A stretch of 64,000 nucleotides of DNA from Halobacillus locisalis (GTDB lineage: Bacteria > Bacillota > Bacilli > Bacillales > Halobacillaceae), in contig NZ_JACEFG010000003.1 of assembly GCF_013694105.1 (NCBI RefSeq), forward strand, positions 640,923 to 704,922, read 5' to 3'. Positions 25,698-34,272 of the stretch are shown in pieces. Below the pieces are notes generated by a model. That model searched no databases. It was not told the DNA's origin and saw only the letters and a list, made by a program, of their open reading frames with translations. The position numbers and the translations under genes were made by a program. How positions within the stretch are numbered: position 1 is the first letter of the stretch; the number at the start of each line of letters is the position of its first letter.

Positions 25698-26834
25698 ATG
25701 CGAAAGAAAACACAATTAATTCATGGTGGAATCACCGGAGATGAAAAAACGGGTGCTGTTTCTGTACCGATTTATCAGGTCAGTACGTATGCACAAGACG
25801 GTGTCGGAAAGCACCGCGGATATGAATACTCCCGTACAGGCAACCCGACTCGTTTTGCCTTAGAGGAGTTGATTAAGGAATTAGAAGGCGGACACCGCGG
25901 CTTTGCTTTCGGTTCTGGAATGGCTGCCATCACAGCTATTCTTATGACATTCAAACAGGGAGATCACATCATCTTCACGGATGATGTTTACGGTGGTACG
26001 TATCGTCTGGTGAGTCAAGTCATTACACGCTTTGGATTAGAAGCAAGCTTTGTCGATACAAGTGATGTTTCGAATATTGAAAAGGCGTTAACTGACCGAA
26101 CAAAAGCGGTGTATGTAGAAACACCGACGAACCCGCTTTTGAAAATTACCGACCTCAAGAAAGTATCTGAGCTTGCAAAGGGAAAAAACCTGACGTTCAT
26201 CGTCGATAATACGTTCAGCACCCCTTATTGGCAAAACCCGATTGAACTCGGTGCTGACGTTGTACTTCACAGTGCAACGAAATATCTTGGCGGGCATAGC
26301 GACGTTGTGGCTGGCCTGGTGGTCGTCAATTCACAAGAGCTTGCTGAAGATGTTCATTTCGTATTGAATTCATCAGGGGGGATTCTTGGTCCGCAAGATT
26401 CGTGGCTGTTGATGAGAGGAATCAAGACGCTCGGGATCCGAATGGAGGAAATCGAATCAAATACCAAAGCATTTGTTGAGTTTCTTCAAGATCTTCCAGA
26501 AATTACGAATATTTACTACCCTGGTCTAGAGGCTCATAAAGGCCATGACATCCATCAGTCACAAGCTCGTGGGAATGGTGGCATGATTTCCTTTGATGTT
26601 GGAAGTGGGGAAAAAGCAGATCAAGTTCTTCGAAACGTCAACTACTTCACGCTAGCTGAGAGTCTTGGTGCTGTCGAAAGTTTAATCTCTGTGCCGGCCA
26701 TGATGACGCACGCATCGATTCCAGTAGATCGCAGACAAGAATTAGGTATTACAGACGGACTTGTCCGTGTTTCCATCGGACTTGAAGACATCGATGATTT
26801 GAAAGAGGACTTCTTGCAAGCCCTGAGAAAATAA
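25698..26834 (+). CDS. mccB: Cystathionine gamma-lyase
   Basis: Fold type I PLP enzyme of the Cys/Met metabolism family, 378 aa, making cysteine from cystathionine (and acting on homocysteine). The PLP lysine is in HSATKYLGGHSD, with YSRTGNPTR and SGMAAITAI also typical. The start ATG at 25698 lies ten bases from AGGAGG; a GTG at 25689 overlaps the mccA stop but is too close. The protein opens RKKTQLIHGGITGDEKTGAV, nearly the same as B. subtilis MccB. Last gene of the operon. Confidence 0.93.
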   Translation: MRKKTQLIHGGITGDEKTGAVSVPIYQVSTYAQDGVGKHRGYEYSRTGNPTRFALEELIKELEGGHRGFAFGSGMAAITAILMTFKQGDHIIFTDDVYGGTYRLVSQVITRFGLEASFVDTSDVSNIEKALTDRTKAVYVETPTNPLLKITDLKKVSELAKGKNLTFIVDNTFSTPYWQNPIELGADVVLHSATKYLGGHSDVVAGLVVVNSQELAEDVHFVLNSSGGILGPQDSWLLMRGIKTLGIRMEEIESNTKAFVEFLQDLPEITNIYYPGLEAHKGHDIHQSQARGNGGMISFDVGSGEKADQVLRNVNYFTLAESLGAVESLISVPAMMTHASIPVDRRQELGITDGLVRVSIGLEDIDDLKEDFLQALRK

Positions 26835-26845
26835 ATATACTGTAT

Positions 26846-26875
26846 GCGCCTCACACGATCAGGGGCGCTTTTTTT
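26846..26875 (+). terminator. Terminator of the yrrT operon
   Basis: GCGCCT pairs with AGGGGCGC around CACACGATC, then T7. Confidence 0.8.
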
Positions 26876-26959
26876 ATGTTTCAAAATGGTCTTGCGTCCT
26901 GCATAGACGGTCTCAGTTCAGCCAAACTAAAAGGGAGAATCTAAATCAGGAGTGGGAAC

Positions 26960-27631
26960 ATGGACTATTTGCATTTAAAAAAACAATTGGAAGAACGACA
27001 GCGAGCCATAGAAGAGCGCTTGATTGAACAAGGGAATTTCGGGATGAACCGTGGTTTTGCGAGTGATATGTCTTCTGGAGAATTATCTCAATACGACAAT
27101 CACCCCGCTGATTCTGGCACAGAACTATATGAGCGTGAAAAAGATATAGCTTTATTAGGACACCTTAGAGAAGAGCTTTCCGACATACAATATTCTTTGA
27201 AGAAGATGGAAAAAGGCACGTATGGCGTGTGTGAAGAAACGGGCCAGCAAATCCCGGAAGACCGGTTGAGTGCGCTCCCGACAGCAAGAACGATTGCATC
27301 AGCTTCTCCGAACGAAGATCGATCAGGAGATCGCCCCGTTGAAGAAGAAGTACTTCATAATATGGAAAGCGCTTATGGTCAAAGCACATCGGAGCGGGAT
27401 TATAATGAGGAAAATGCTTACGAACAGGTGGCTTCTTTTAATGAATCCAGTATGACGTATGATGGTTCGTCTAATATGGATAGCCAAGATGGACTAGGGT
27501 ATGTAGAAGAATTTGAATCTTTCGTGTCTACGGATATGAGAGGGAACACAGGACCAGACAGCGTTCAATTTGAACGGAATGAGCACTATGATAAATATAT
27601 GGACGGACAAGATGAACAAGAGAGGGAATGA
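26960..27631 (+). CDS. YteA/TraR-DksA type protein
   Basis: A 223-residue soluble protein related to the YteA sporulation-associated family. Helical N-terminus (LKKQLEERQRAIEERLIEQ), central DksA-like part (DIQYSLKKMEKGTYGVCEET, then GQQIPEDRLSALPTA), and an acidic low-complexity tail with VEEFESFVSTDMRGNTGPDS. The zinc finger is degenerate: only one Cys remains where DksA has four. The AGGAG lies seven bases before ATG 26960. The role is uncertain; relatives are made during sporulation. Monocistronic. Confidence 0.75.
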   Translation: MDYLHLKKQLEERQRAIEERLIEQGNFGMNRGFASDMSSGELSQYDNHPADSGTELYEREKDIALLGHLREELSDIQYSLKKMEKGTYGVCEETGQQIPEDRLSALPTARTIASASPNEDRSGDRPVEEEVLHNMESAYGQSTSERDYNEENAYEQVASFNESSMTYDGSSNMDSQDGLGYVEEFESFVSTDMRGNTGPDSVQFERNEHYDKYMDGQDEQERE

Positions 27632-27641
27632 ATCATAGACA

Positions 27642-27675
27642 AACACCCTGACCGAAGGTGAATGGTCAGGGTGTT
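27642..27675. terminator. Bidirectional terminator
   Basis: ACACCCTGACC pairs with GGTCAGGGTGT around GAAGGTGAAT. It lies between convergent genes, with weak T-tracts. Confidence 0.65.
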
Positions 27676-27680
27676 CTGCA

Positions 27681-28040
27681 TTAATAACCTACTTCGATCG
27701 CGGCGTTGACGATGTACATCAAGTCATTTTTATCTTCTTTATCCTCAAGGAAAATACCACTCGAGGTAAGCATGCCACCATCCATTACTTTAATCTGCAC
27801 GTCTCCATAAGGAATAGCTTTTCGTACTTCCTCGTAATCCAGTTTGTCATGATCACATGGAAGGGCCAGCTTCACGTTGATCTTCATATTCTCTAAGGAT
27901 TGTTCCGGCAGGACGGTCCGGATCCCCGGCATAGAATTTGTGTGAATCGCATTTTTAATGGCACGCACAGCGGCTTTCGTTATATCTTGACCGTGAACAT
28001 CTGTGCCCATGCCTGTTTGAATAAACATTAGTTGGTCCAT
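27681..28040 (-). CDS. Lin0512 family protein
   Basis: A 119-residue conserved hypothetical of the Lin0512 family: opens MDQLMFIQTGMGTDVHGQD, followed by AAVRAIKNAIHTNSMPGI, and ends YIVNAAIEVGY. It is a small cytosolic protein that probably forms rings or oligomers like other short alpha/beta proteins; no activity is known. Two adjacent ATGs occur; the second (28040) has the better seven-base spacing from GGGGAG. It lies between the two sulfur operons but is transcribed the other way. Confidence 0.8.
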   Translation of the reverse strand: MDQLMFIQTGMGTDVHGQDITKAAVRAIKNAIHTNSMPGIRTVLPEQSLENMKINVKLALPCDHDKLDYEEVRKAIPYGDVQIKVMDGGMLTSSGIFLEDKEDKNDLMYIVNAAIEVGY

Positions 28041-28141
28041 CATTGATCTCCCCTTTTGGCATTCATTTTATCATAGAAGGGGCGAATGTATCTCCCTTGA
28101 TACTCATTTCAAAATCTTCTCCCATTGTTTTTAGAATATTG

Positions 28142-28170
28142 TTGCACATATTTTCAACCATCTGTATAAT
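28142..28170 (+). promoter_or_regulatory. Promoter of the sulfonate-type ABC operon
   Basis: TTGCAC (28142-28147) and TATAAT (28165-28170) with a 17-base spacer. Confidence 0.75.
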
Positions 28171-28200
28171 CTAAAACTATAGTTATAAAACATACTATTT

Positions 28201-28224
28201 TGATAGGAATTATAAACATAAGGG
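28201..28224 (+). promoter_or_regulatory. CymR-like operator of the ABC operon
   Basis: TGATAGGAATTATAAACATA then AGGG, the same motif as before yrrT (21 of 24 aligned bases by eye, one gap), placed in the leader about 30 bases after the -10 box. Confidence 0.5.
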
Positions 28225-28232
28225 TGAGGGTT

Positions 28233-29021
28233 TTGTTTTTAGAAGTCAATAACGTCACAAAATCGTTTGCAGATAAAGACCGTGAGAGCTTCGAGGTCTT
28301 TTCGAACATCGATTTAGCTATTAATGAAAATCAGTTCGTCTCATTACTGGGTCCATCAGGATGTGGGAAGTCGACACTCTTATCTATGGTTGCCGGTCTT
28401 GAGAGTGTAACGGAGGGAACCATTCAATTAGATGGGGAGAACATTGTTAAAGCCGGGCCGGATCGAGGCATGGTCTTCCAACAGCCGTCCTTATTTCCTT
28501 GGCTGAATGTGAAAGAGAATGTGATGTTTCCCTTAAAGCAAAGTATTTCTAAACAAGAGGCAAGTGATCGAGCCGATCACTTTTTGAAGATGGTTCATTT
28601 GAGCCGTTTCAAAGATCATTACACGCATGAGCTATCAGGGGGGATGCAACAAAGGGTTGCAATTGCGAGAGCGCTCGCGATGGATCCGAAAGTTCTGCTA
28701 ATGGATGAACCGTTCGGCGCTCTGGATGAACAAACGAGACACATACTTCACAAGGAATTAATGAAAATCTGGCAGGAAACTCAAAAGACCATTTTGTTTG
28801 TCACACACAGTATCCAGGAGGCGATAAAACTTTCTGATCGAGTCGTTGTGATGGGAACAAGACCGGGGCGGATCATTGCAGATTTCCAGGTCGACTTGCC
28901 CCGCCCAAGAAGGCGTGATGATGAACAGGTCATTGCTTTAGAAAGAAAAGTGATGGATCTATTAGAGAATGAAATCGATAAAGTGTTGAAGGAAGAACTC
29001 AGTCATGAAAATCTTCATTAA
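28233..29021 (+). CDS. ABC transporter ATPase, sulfonate/nitrate/taurine type
   Basis: ATP-binding subunit of an importer of the SsuB/TauB class. Walker A GPSGCGKST, signature LSGGMQQRVAIARAL, Walker B VLLMDEPFGALD and the switch His in FVTHSIQEA are all present. The TTG at 28233 (262 aa, reading MFLEVNNVTKSF) follows AAGGGTGA at suitable spacing; a longer frame runs back into the operator and is rejected. It overlaps the permease gene by 17 bases. Probable substrate class: an organic sulfur compound, inferred from the shared regulatory motif. Confidence 0.85.
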   Translation: MFLEVNNVTKSFADKDRESFEVFSNIDLAINENQFVSLLGPSGCGKSTLLSMVAGLESVTEGTIQLDGENIVKAGPDRGMVFQQPSLFPWLNVKENVMFPLKQSISKQEASDRADHFLKMVHLSRFKDHYTHELSGGMQQRVAIARALAMDPKVLLMDEPFGALDEQTRHILHKELMKIWQETQKTILFVTHSIQEAIKLSDRVVVMGTRPGRIIADFQVDLPRPRRRDDEQVIALERKVMDLLENEIDKVLKEELSHENLH

Positions 29022-29763
29022 GCGTTTATTATTCTTATTCGTTGTGATGGGGATTTGGCAACTCGTGTATGTATCCGGCGTCTTTCCGGATATCGCTTTT
29101 CCTTCTTTGATCCTTGTCTTTGAATCGTTATTCAACGGGTTTACCAATGGGGATCTAATCAGCGCCTTGTTGGCAAGCTTCAGACACCTTTTCATTGGTC
29201 TATCATTAGCTATTCTGATCGGTACAGCTCTTGGTGTACTGCTTGGAAAATCCCAGCAAGCAGACGAAACAGCAGGTATGTACCTCGTCGCCTTGCAGAG
29301 TATTCCGAGTATCGTGTGGGTTCCGCTTTCGATTTTAGTGTTCGGTTTTACGGAATTTGCGGTCATCTTTGTCGTCGTTCTCGGTGGAACCTTTGTCATG
29401 GCGCTCAATGTGAGGTCAGCGATTCATAGTGTACCACCTCAACTGGTGAGAGCGGCTAGAACCATGGGAACCAGTGGTGTTTCTCTTTTTTATCGCGTAG
29501 AAATTCCATCTAGTGTCCCTTATTTCATGTCAGGAATCCGCCTGGCATGGGCCTTCAGTTGGCGCGCTTTGATGGCCGGTGAGTTGTTGAGTAATGGACC
29601 GGGACTTGGCTATTCATTGCGCTTTGCGCAGGATTACGCTCGGATGGATCAAGTAATCGGCATCATTATTATTATCGGGGTGATTGGTGCCGTGATGGAT
29701 CAACTGGTTTTTTCAAGGTTAGAGAAAAATGTAATGAAACGTTGGGGCTTACTTAAATCTTAA
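29005..29763 (+). CDS. ABC transporter permease, SsuC type
   Basis: Inner-membrane channel subunit, 252 aa, six hydrophobic segments. The cytoplasmic EAA-like loop is VRAARTMGTSGVSLFYRVE followed by IPSSVPYFMSGIRLA. The start codon is inside the end of the ATPase gene (17-base overlap), so translation is coupled. Relatives carry sulfonates, taurine, nitrate or pyrimidine precursors. Confidence 0.87.
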   Translation: MKIFIKRLLFLFVVMGIWQLVYVSGVFPDIAFPSLILVFESLFNGFTNGDLISALLASFRHLFIGLSLAILIGTALGVLLGKSQQADETAGMYLVALQSIPSIVWVPLSILVFGFTEFAVIFVVVLGGTFVMALNVRSAIHSVPPQLVRAARTMGTSGVSLFYRVEIPSSVPYFMSGIRLAWAFSWRALMAGELLSNGPGLGYSLRFAQDYARMDQVIGIIIIIGVIGAVMDQLVFSRLEKNVMKRWGLLKS

Positions 29764-29783
29764 TAAGAGGAGAGGGATTTTGT

Positions 29784-30782
29784 ATGAGAAAAATATGGGT
29801 ATTATTCGTATTACTTCCGTTAATAGGATTTTTAGCAGCATGCGGTAGCGACGCCGGTGCAAACGGCGAAGGGGATTCAAAGGAAATTACAATCGGGTAC
29901 TTCCCGAACATTAATCACGTTGCAGGGATGGTAGCTGAAGAAAAAGACCTTTATTCCGAAACGTTACCTGATGGAACGACGGTCAACTATCAATACTTCC
30001 CTGATGGCTCATCCTTCATGACAGCGATTGAGACAGGTGACATTCAAGGTGGTCTTGTCGGGCCGGGACCTGCGATGAACCACTTTACGAGTGGAGCGAA
30101 AATCAATGTAGTTGCTGCCGGCTCAACGGGAGGAACGGTGATCATGGCTCGCAATGGAGCTGATATTGAATCTCCAGAAGATATGGTAGGAAAAACGTTT
30201 ATTTCTCCTCGTGTTGGTTGTACACACGATGTGCAATTTGAAACACTGATGAAAGAGGAATACGGAATTACATCGAGCCGTATCGACGGGGAAATGAAAC
30301 ACGTCACAGGAAAGCCAGCCACTTATGCTAGTATGTTTGAGGCCGGAAAAGTGGATGTAGCGACTGTACCGGAACCATGGGCATCTTCTATTGAAGCGGA
30401 AGGAAATGGAACGGTATTGATTGATACACCAGATGTAGCTTATGGTGAGACACTGCCTGCAGCGGTGTTTGTTACATCACAAGAATTGGTCAACGACAAC
30501 CCTGAAATGGTAGAAAATATCGTGGAAGCACACAAGAATGCCACAACGTTCATTCAGGAAAACCCAGAAGAGGCAAAAGCGATCGCTATCAAGAAAATCA
30601 AAGACATTACCGATCAAGAACTATCACAAGAAGTCATCGACAATGCGTGGGAGAGAATCGATTTCACGTATGAAGTAGAAGAGAAGCACTTGCAAGATTT
30701 CGCAAACTCTTCATATGATTTAGGATTCTTGGAAGAAAAGCCTGACTTAACCGGGTTGGTTGATTTATCTTTTGTTGAATAA
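29784..30782 (+). CDS. ABC transporter substrate-binding lipoprotein (SsuA/NMT1 type)
   Basis: Extracytoplasmic receptor, 332 aa. The lipoprotein signal ends LIGFLAAC, so Cys20 or near is lipid-modified. The mature part begins ITIGYFPNINHVAGM, the pattern of COG0715 proteins (sulfonate, nitrate, taurine or thiamine-precursor binding). AGGAGAGGG precedes the ATG at 29784. Gene order ATPase-permease-receptor differs from B. subtilis ssuBACD, and no SsuD-like monooxygenase is present. The imported compound is therefore uncertain; sulfur use is inferred from the shared operator. Confidence 0.85.
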   Translation: MRKIWVLFVLLPLIGFLAACGSDAGANGEGDSKEITIGYFPNINHVAGMVAEEKDLYSETLPDGTTVNYQYFPDGSSFMTAIETGDIQGGLVGPGPAMNHFTSGAKINVVAAGSTGGTVIMARNGADIESPEDMVGKTFISPRVGCTHDVQFETLMKEEYGITSSRIDGEMKHVTGKPATYASMFEAGKVDVATVPEPWASSIEAEGNGTVLIDTPDVAYGETLPAAVFVTSQELVNDNPEMVENIVEAHKNATTFIQENPEEAKAIAIKKIKDITDQELSQEVIDNAWERIDFTYEVEEKHLQDFANSSYDLGFLEEKPDLTGLVDLSFVE

Positions 30783-30789
30783 AGGGAGA

Positions 30790-30829
30790 AAAGAAGGTGG
30801 GGGTTTATACTCTTACCTTCTTTTTTTAT
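30790..30829 (+). terminator. Terminator of the ABC operon
   Basis: AAGAAGGT pairs with ACCTTCTT across a 16-base loop, then T7. Confidence 0.65.
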
Positions 30830-30916
30830 TGGTGAAAATCAGGAGAGAAAGAGAGGTGTGATTTAAGAAAAAATTAGAAATTTTGCTCAATGGTTTATCA
30901 CGTAAATAAGAGCGCA

Positions 30917-30952
30917 CAAAAAGGACGGAAGCAAAGTGATCCCGTCCTTTTA
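30917..30952 (-). terminator. Terminator of the GNAT gene
   Basis: On the minus strand AAAAGGACGG and CCGTCCTTTTT pair around a 13-base loop. Confidence 0.75.
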
Positions 30953-31777
30953 ATCTGTTGGAGCAGCGTTTTGTACGGGCACTGGATCATATAGATGCAT
31001 CATCCAGTGGCCGATATCTTCGAATCCAAGTCGCTTGTAGATTCGGCCAGCACTTGGATTATCATAAAACAGGCACAGCGTTTTGCCTTCTGTCAAGAGG
31101 TCCTTACACAATTGATTCATGCATAGGCTCGCATAGCCTTGCTGCTCGTAATTGGGATGTGTACAGACGCCGACGACCATAGCAGAAACGGAGTTTTCCG
31201 CTGTCGTTGAGGCACTGGAGACGAGTTGGTTTCCTCGTTTGATGTAATAGGTCCGAGCTGACTGGTTTTCCATACCCGAACGAATGCTATCTTCACGATT
31301 TTCCGATTCTTCGAATTCAGAGATTTGATTGTGCAAGTCGGCGATCAACGGTACGTCAGATAAAGTGGCGAGCTTTACTTCACAATCTTTATCGCTATAA
31401 GAGAAGGGCTCTAACTTCTCACATTTTGCATAATATAATGTGCGGGAATGTTTCTTTGGATGTTCGATGTAAGGAATAATCTCAGAGGTCATAGACTCAA
31501 GTCCCGATAATTCTCGGAATTCAGGATCTTGGTTGATGATTTTACCAAATCCTTCGGCATCAAATGGACCGTCTGCGTAACATATATAATTGCTGCGATA
31601 TTTCAGCAACACGGCTGTCAGTTCTAAGGCTTCGTCAAAATATCCCCACACTCTTTGAAAATCCGTATCATATCCGAAGTTTTCAATATCCCCAATAATA
31701 AACAAATTCTCAGCCGGCTTTTGTAACAATAATCGCTGACAGGCTTGATCATCTGCTTCGTTCAATAGACGAATCAT
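30950..31777 (-). CDS. GNAT family acetyltransferase with N-terminal extension
   Basis: A 275-residue protein. The C-terminal half is a GNAT acetyltransferase: acetyl-CoA motif VCTHPNYEQQGYAS, followed by LCLFYDNPSAGRIYKRLGFE. The N-terminal half (about 120 residues) is alpha/beta and may be a degenerate second GNAT-like domain (LFIIGDIENFGYD). The second ATG (31777) is seven bases from AGGGG and is preferred over the ATG at 31783. Acceptor unknown. Monocistronic. Confidence 0.82.
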   Translation of the reverse strand: MIRLLNEADDQACQRLLLQKPAENLFIIGDIENFGYDTDFQRVWGYFDEALELTAVLLKYRSNYICYADGPFDAEGFGKIINQDPEFRELSGLESMTSEIIPYIEHPKKHSRTLYYAKCEKLEPFSYSDKDCEVKLATLSDVPLIADLHNQISEFEESENREDSIRSGMENQSARTYYIKRGNQLVSSASTTAENSVSAMVVGVCTHPNYEQQGYASLCMNQLCKDLLTEGKTLCLFYDNPSAGRIYKRLGFEDIGHWMMHLYDPVPVQNAAPTD

Positions 31778-31838
31778 AGGCATCCCCTCTGTAGAAAATT
31801 TCTATTTATTGTAACATAACTTTCTGAATAAAGGGAGG

Positions 31839-34142
31839 TTACGATTTGGCGAAACTTTCCATCCAAGGGAGTAGCTGATCGGTGGGCATGGGTTTTGAAA
31901 AGTAATACCCTTGTATCGTTTGATTCCCGAGTTGTTGCAAATGATGCAATACTTCTTTTGATTCCACTCCTTCAGCGACAACTTCTAATTGCAAGTTGTC
32001 AGCAAGGTCGATTATCGAACGAACAATGGCTTCGTTTTTTACATTAGAGGTGATGTCGTCAATGAAGCTTCGATCAATTTTTAAACAATGGATTGGAAAT
32101 AGGCTCAAGTATTTCAAGGAAGAGTACCCTGTCCCGAAGTCATCAAGCGCTACGGTCACTCCCATTTCATCAAGCTTATGGAGACGAGCAATGACAGCGG
32201 ATTCGTGGTCTATAGCCATCGTTTCCGTTATTTCCAAGCGCAACTTTGAAGGAGAAACGGAACGCTCTGATAGGATAGCTGTTAACGTATCGATGAAGGC
32301 AGGGTGCTTGAATTGTTCAGGCGATATATTAACTGAAATTCGAACGTCGTCATACCCGTTGTGCTCTAATACAAGGATCTGTTCCACAGCCTGTCTAAGT
32401 ATCCAATCGCCCAGTGGAACAATTAAGCCTGTGACCTCAGCGAAAGGGATGAATTTTTGAGGTGAAATTTGCCCTTTGCTTGGATGATTCCAGCGAATCA
32501 AAGCCTCTAGCCCCGTTACCTCCATGGTTTCTATATTGACTTGTGGCTGATAATACATACAAAATTCATTATGTTCTAACGCTTGTTTCAAATTCATATG
32601 AAACCATTGATCTTCGAAGGCGTAATCGTCATAAGAATGTTCGTAAAACTTCGTACTGCTCAGGCCTTCATGTTTGGCCACTGCATTCGCACGGTGCGCA
32701 TTGCGCATGATTGTTCCGGGGTTGTCTCCACCTTCGGGATAGAGCACAACACCTGTGCTGACGGTAATGAAGATGTTATGACCTTCGATAAGAAAAGGCT
32801 GTTGAAACAATTGTTGATAGTGATGAATGCTGCGGAAAAGGTGGGACTTCTCATCTGAAAAACCTGTAAGAACAACAAAACCATCGTGGTCTATTCGACC
32901 AATTACATCTTCCGATGATCTTTTGGACTTCAATCGTTTCGCGATGGCCATCAACAATTGATCACCGATTCGAAAACCTAACTGTTCATTCACCTTTGAG
33001 AAGTCATCAATATCAAGATAGAAGAAAGCAAAATGTCCACTTGATTCTTCAATTTTTTCATCCAACTTTTCTTCCAAAAGGTTTCGGTTCGGTAGATCAG
33101 TCAAAGCATCGTAGTAAGCAAGCTTTTTTGCTTCCTGTTCTGCATCACGCCTTTTCACATGTTCGTTGATGAAAGCGACCATGTCTCCAATTGAAGTGGC
33201 GTAAGCCTCCTCATCGAAACTCCACTCTCTCGAGTCCCCATATTGTTCGCAGCAAAGAACCCCGAGAGTCATCCCTCCACTGATGATCGGGATGTCCATC
33301 ATCGCCCTAATATTAAGTTTGGATAGGTAGTGATCGCTCAGCTCTCGCACACGATCATCAGAATGTGTGTCATTGACTACAATAGACCGATTCTTCTCCA
33401 AAGCAGAGAAGTAATCCGGGTAATACTCCTCATGCAGCGCTTCTGCGTCTTGAAACGATTGTAATGTGGAATCATATAAAGACTCACAAATAAGAGACGT
33501 TTGTTCATGGTTATAAAACCAAATACTGACCCGATCGACCTGTAATGTTTCAACAGCAGATTCACAAATCATTTCAAATGCTGGAAGTAAGTCGATGGAC
33601 GTAAGGCGGGCGTCTTTCATTAATCTCATCAAGTCCGATTGTTGTCTTCTGATACGCTCTTCTTTAAAGGCGCTACTCAATTGTTTTTTTTCTGAATAAG
33701 TTTGACGTAGATAGGTACTTAAGCAAGAAGCGATCAATTCCAGGGCCTGTTCATTTTGTAGCTGGAAATCCGTTTGATTAATCAATACTAGTGCTCCAAA
33801 GAGTTGATCGTCTTCTTGAAGGGCGAAAGCGATAGCAGTCGCATGCTCACCGTAAACAGAGGCATCGATTTTCTCCCAAGTATAAAGAGGGAGCTGTCTG
33901 ACCATTGCTTTTTTAACCGTAGAAAGAGGGTAAAGGTTCGTGTTCTTCACATATTCTTTGATGGGGGATAAGCTCTCGGTAGATGCATCCTTTAATGTGT
34001 AGACAACGGCTGCATCACAACCGGAAATGAAGCATGATTGCTCCAGTAAATAGTCAATGGCGTTTTCTTGGCTTCGATTAAGTAAGGATTCAAGCAATTG
34101 CTTTGGATAAGTATGTTCGTCATGGAAATCGATGATGCTCAC
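31839..34142 (-). CDS. GAF-GGDEF-EAL cyclic di-GMP protein with degenerate GGDEF
   Basis: A 767-residue cytosolic signalling protein without membrane segments. Order: GAF-like region (about 20-150), second GAF (about 185-325), GGDEF (about 335-495), EAL (about 505-755). The cyclase signature reads RIDHDGF instead of RxGGDEF, so cyclase activity is probably lost. The phosphodiesterase site looks complete: EALIRW (near 546), ISPEQF, LEITET, DDFGTGYSS, LKIDRSF, EGVE and QGYYFSKP. It should hydrolyse c-di-GMP under control of the GAF domains. The start is odd: GTG 34142 is the only upstream candidate but directly abuts AGGA. Confidence 0.88.
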   Translation of the reverse strand: MSIIDFHDEHTYPKQLLESLLNRSQENAIDYLLEQSCFISGCDAAVVYTLKDASTESLSPIKEYVKNTNLYPLSTVKKAMVRQLPLYTWEKIDASVYGEHATAIAFALQEDDQLFGALVLINQTDFQLQNEQALELIASCLSTYLRQTYSEKKQLSSAFKEERIRRQQSDLMRLMKDARLTSIDLLPAFEMICESAVETLQVDRVSIWFYNHEQTSLICESLYDSTLQSFQDAEALHEEYYPDYFSALEKNRSIVVNDTHSDDRVRELSDHYLSKLNIRAMMDIPIISGGMTLGVLCCEQYGDSREWSFDEEAYATSIGDMVAFINEHVKRRDAEQEAKKLAYYDALTDLPNRNLLEEKLDEKIEESSGHFAFFYLDIDDFSKVNEQLGFRIGDQLLMAIAKRLKSKRSSEDVIGRIDHDGFVVLTGFSDEKSHLFRSIHHYQQLFQQPFLIEGHNIFITVSTGVVLYPEGGDNPGTIMRNAHRANAVAKHEGLSSTKFYEHSYDDYAFEDQWFHMNLKQALEHNEFCMYYQPQVNIETMEVTGLEALIRWNHPSKGQISPQKFIPFAEVTGLIVPLGDWILRQAVEQILVLEHNGYDDVRISVNISPEQFKHPAFIDTLTAILSERSVSPSKLRLEITETMAIDHESAVIARLHKLDEMGVTVALDDFGTGYSSLKYLSLFPIHCLKIDRSFIDDITSNVKNEAIVRSIIDLADNLQLEVVAEGVESKEVLHHLQQLGNQTIQGYYFSKPMPTDQLLPWMESFAKS

Positions 34143-34272
34143 TCCTGATCATTTCGTCGTGTTTCCTTTATACTACATCGTACTACAATGGATGATGATT
34201 TTCGATGAAATTCGTTTATTCCTGTCGTTAGTTTCTAAGAAGTTGGTCAAACTAACGAGAGGAGGGATTATG

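Noticed and set aside
26960..27631. Functional DksA zinc-finger protein
   Set aside because: Three of the four zinc cysteines are missing, so a ribosomal-RNA-type DksA role cannot be claimed; called YteA-like only.
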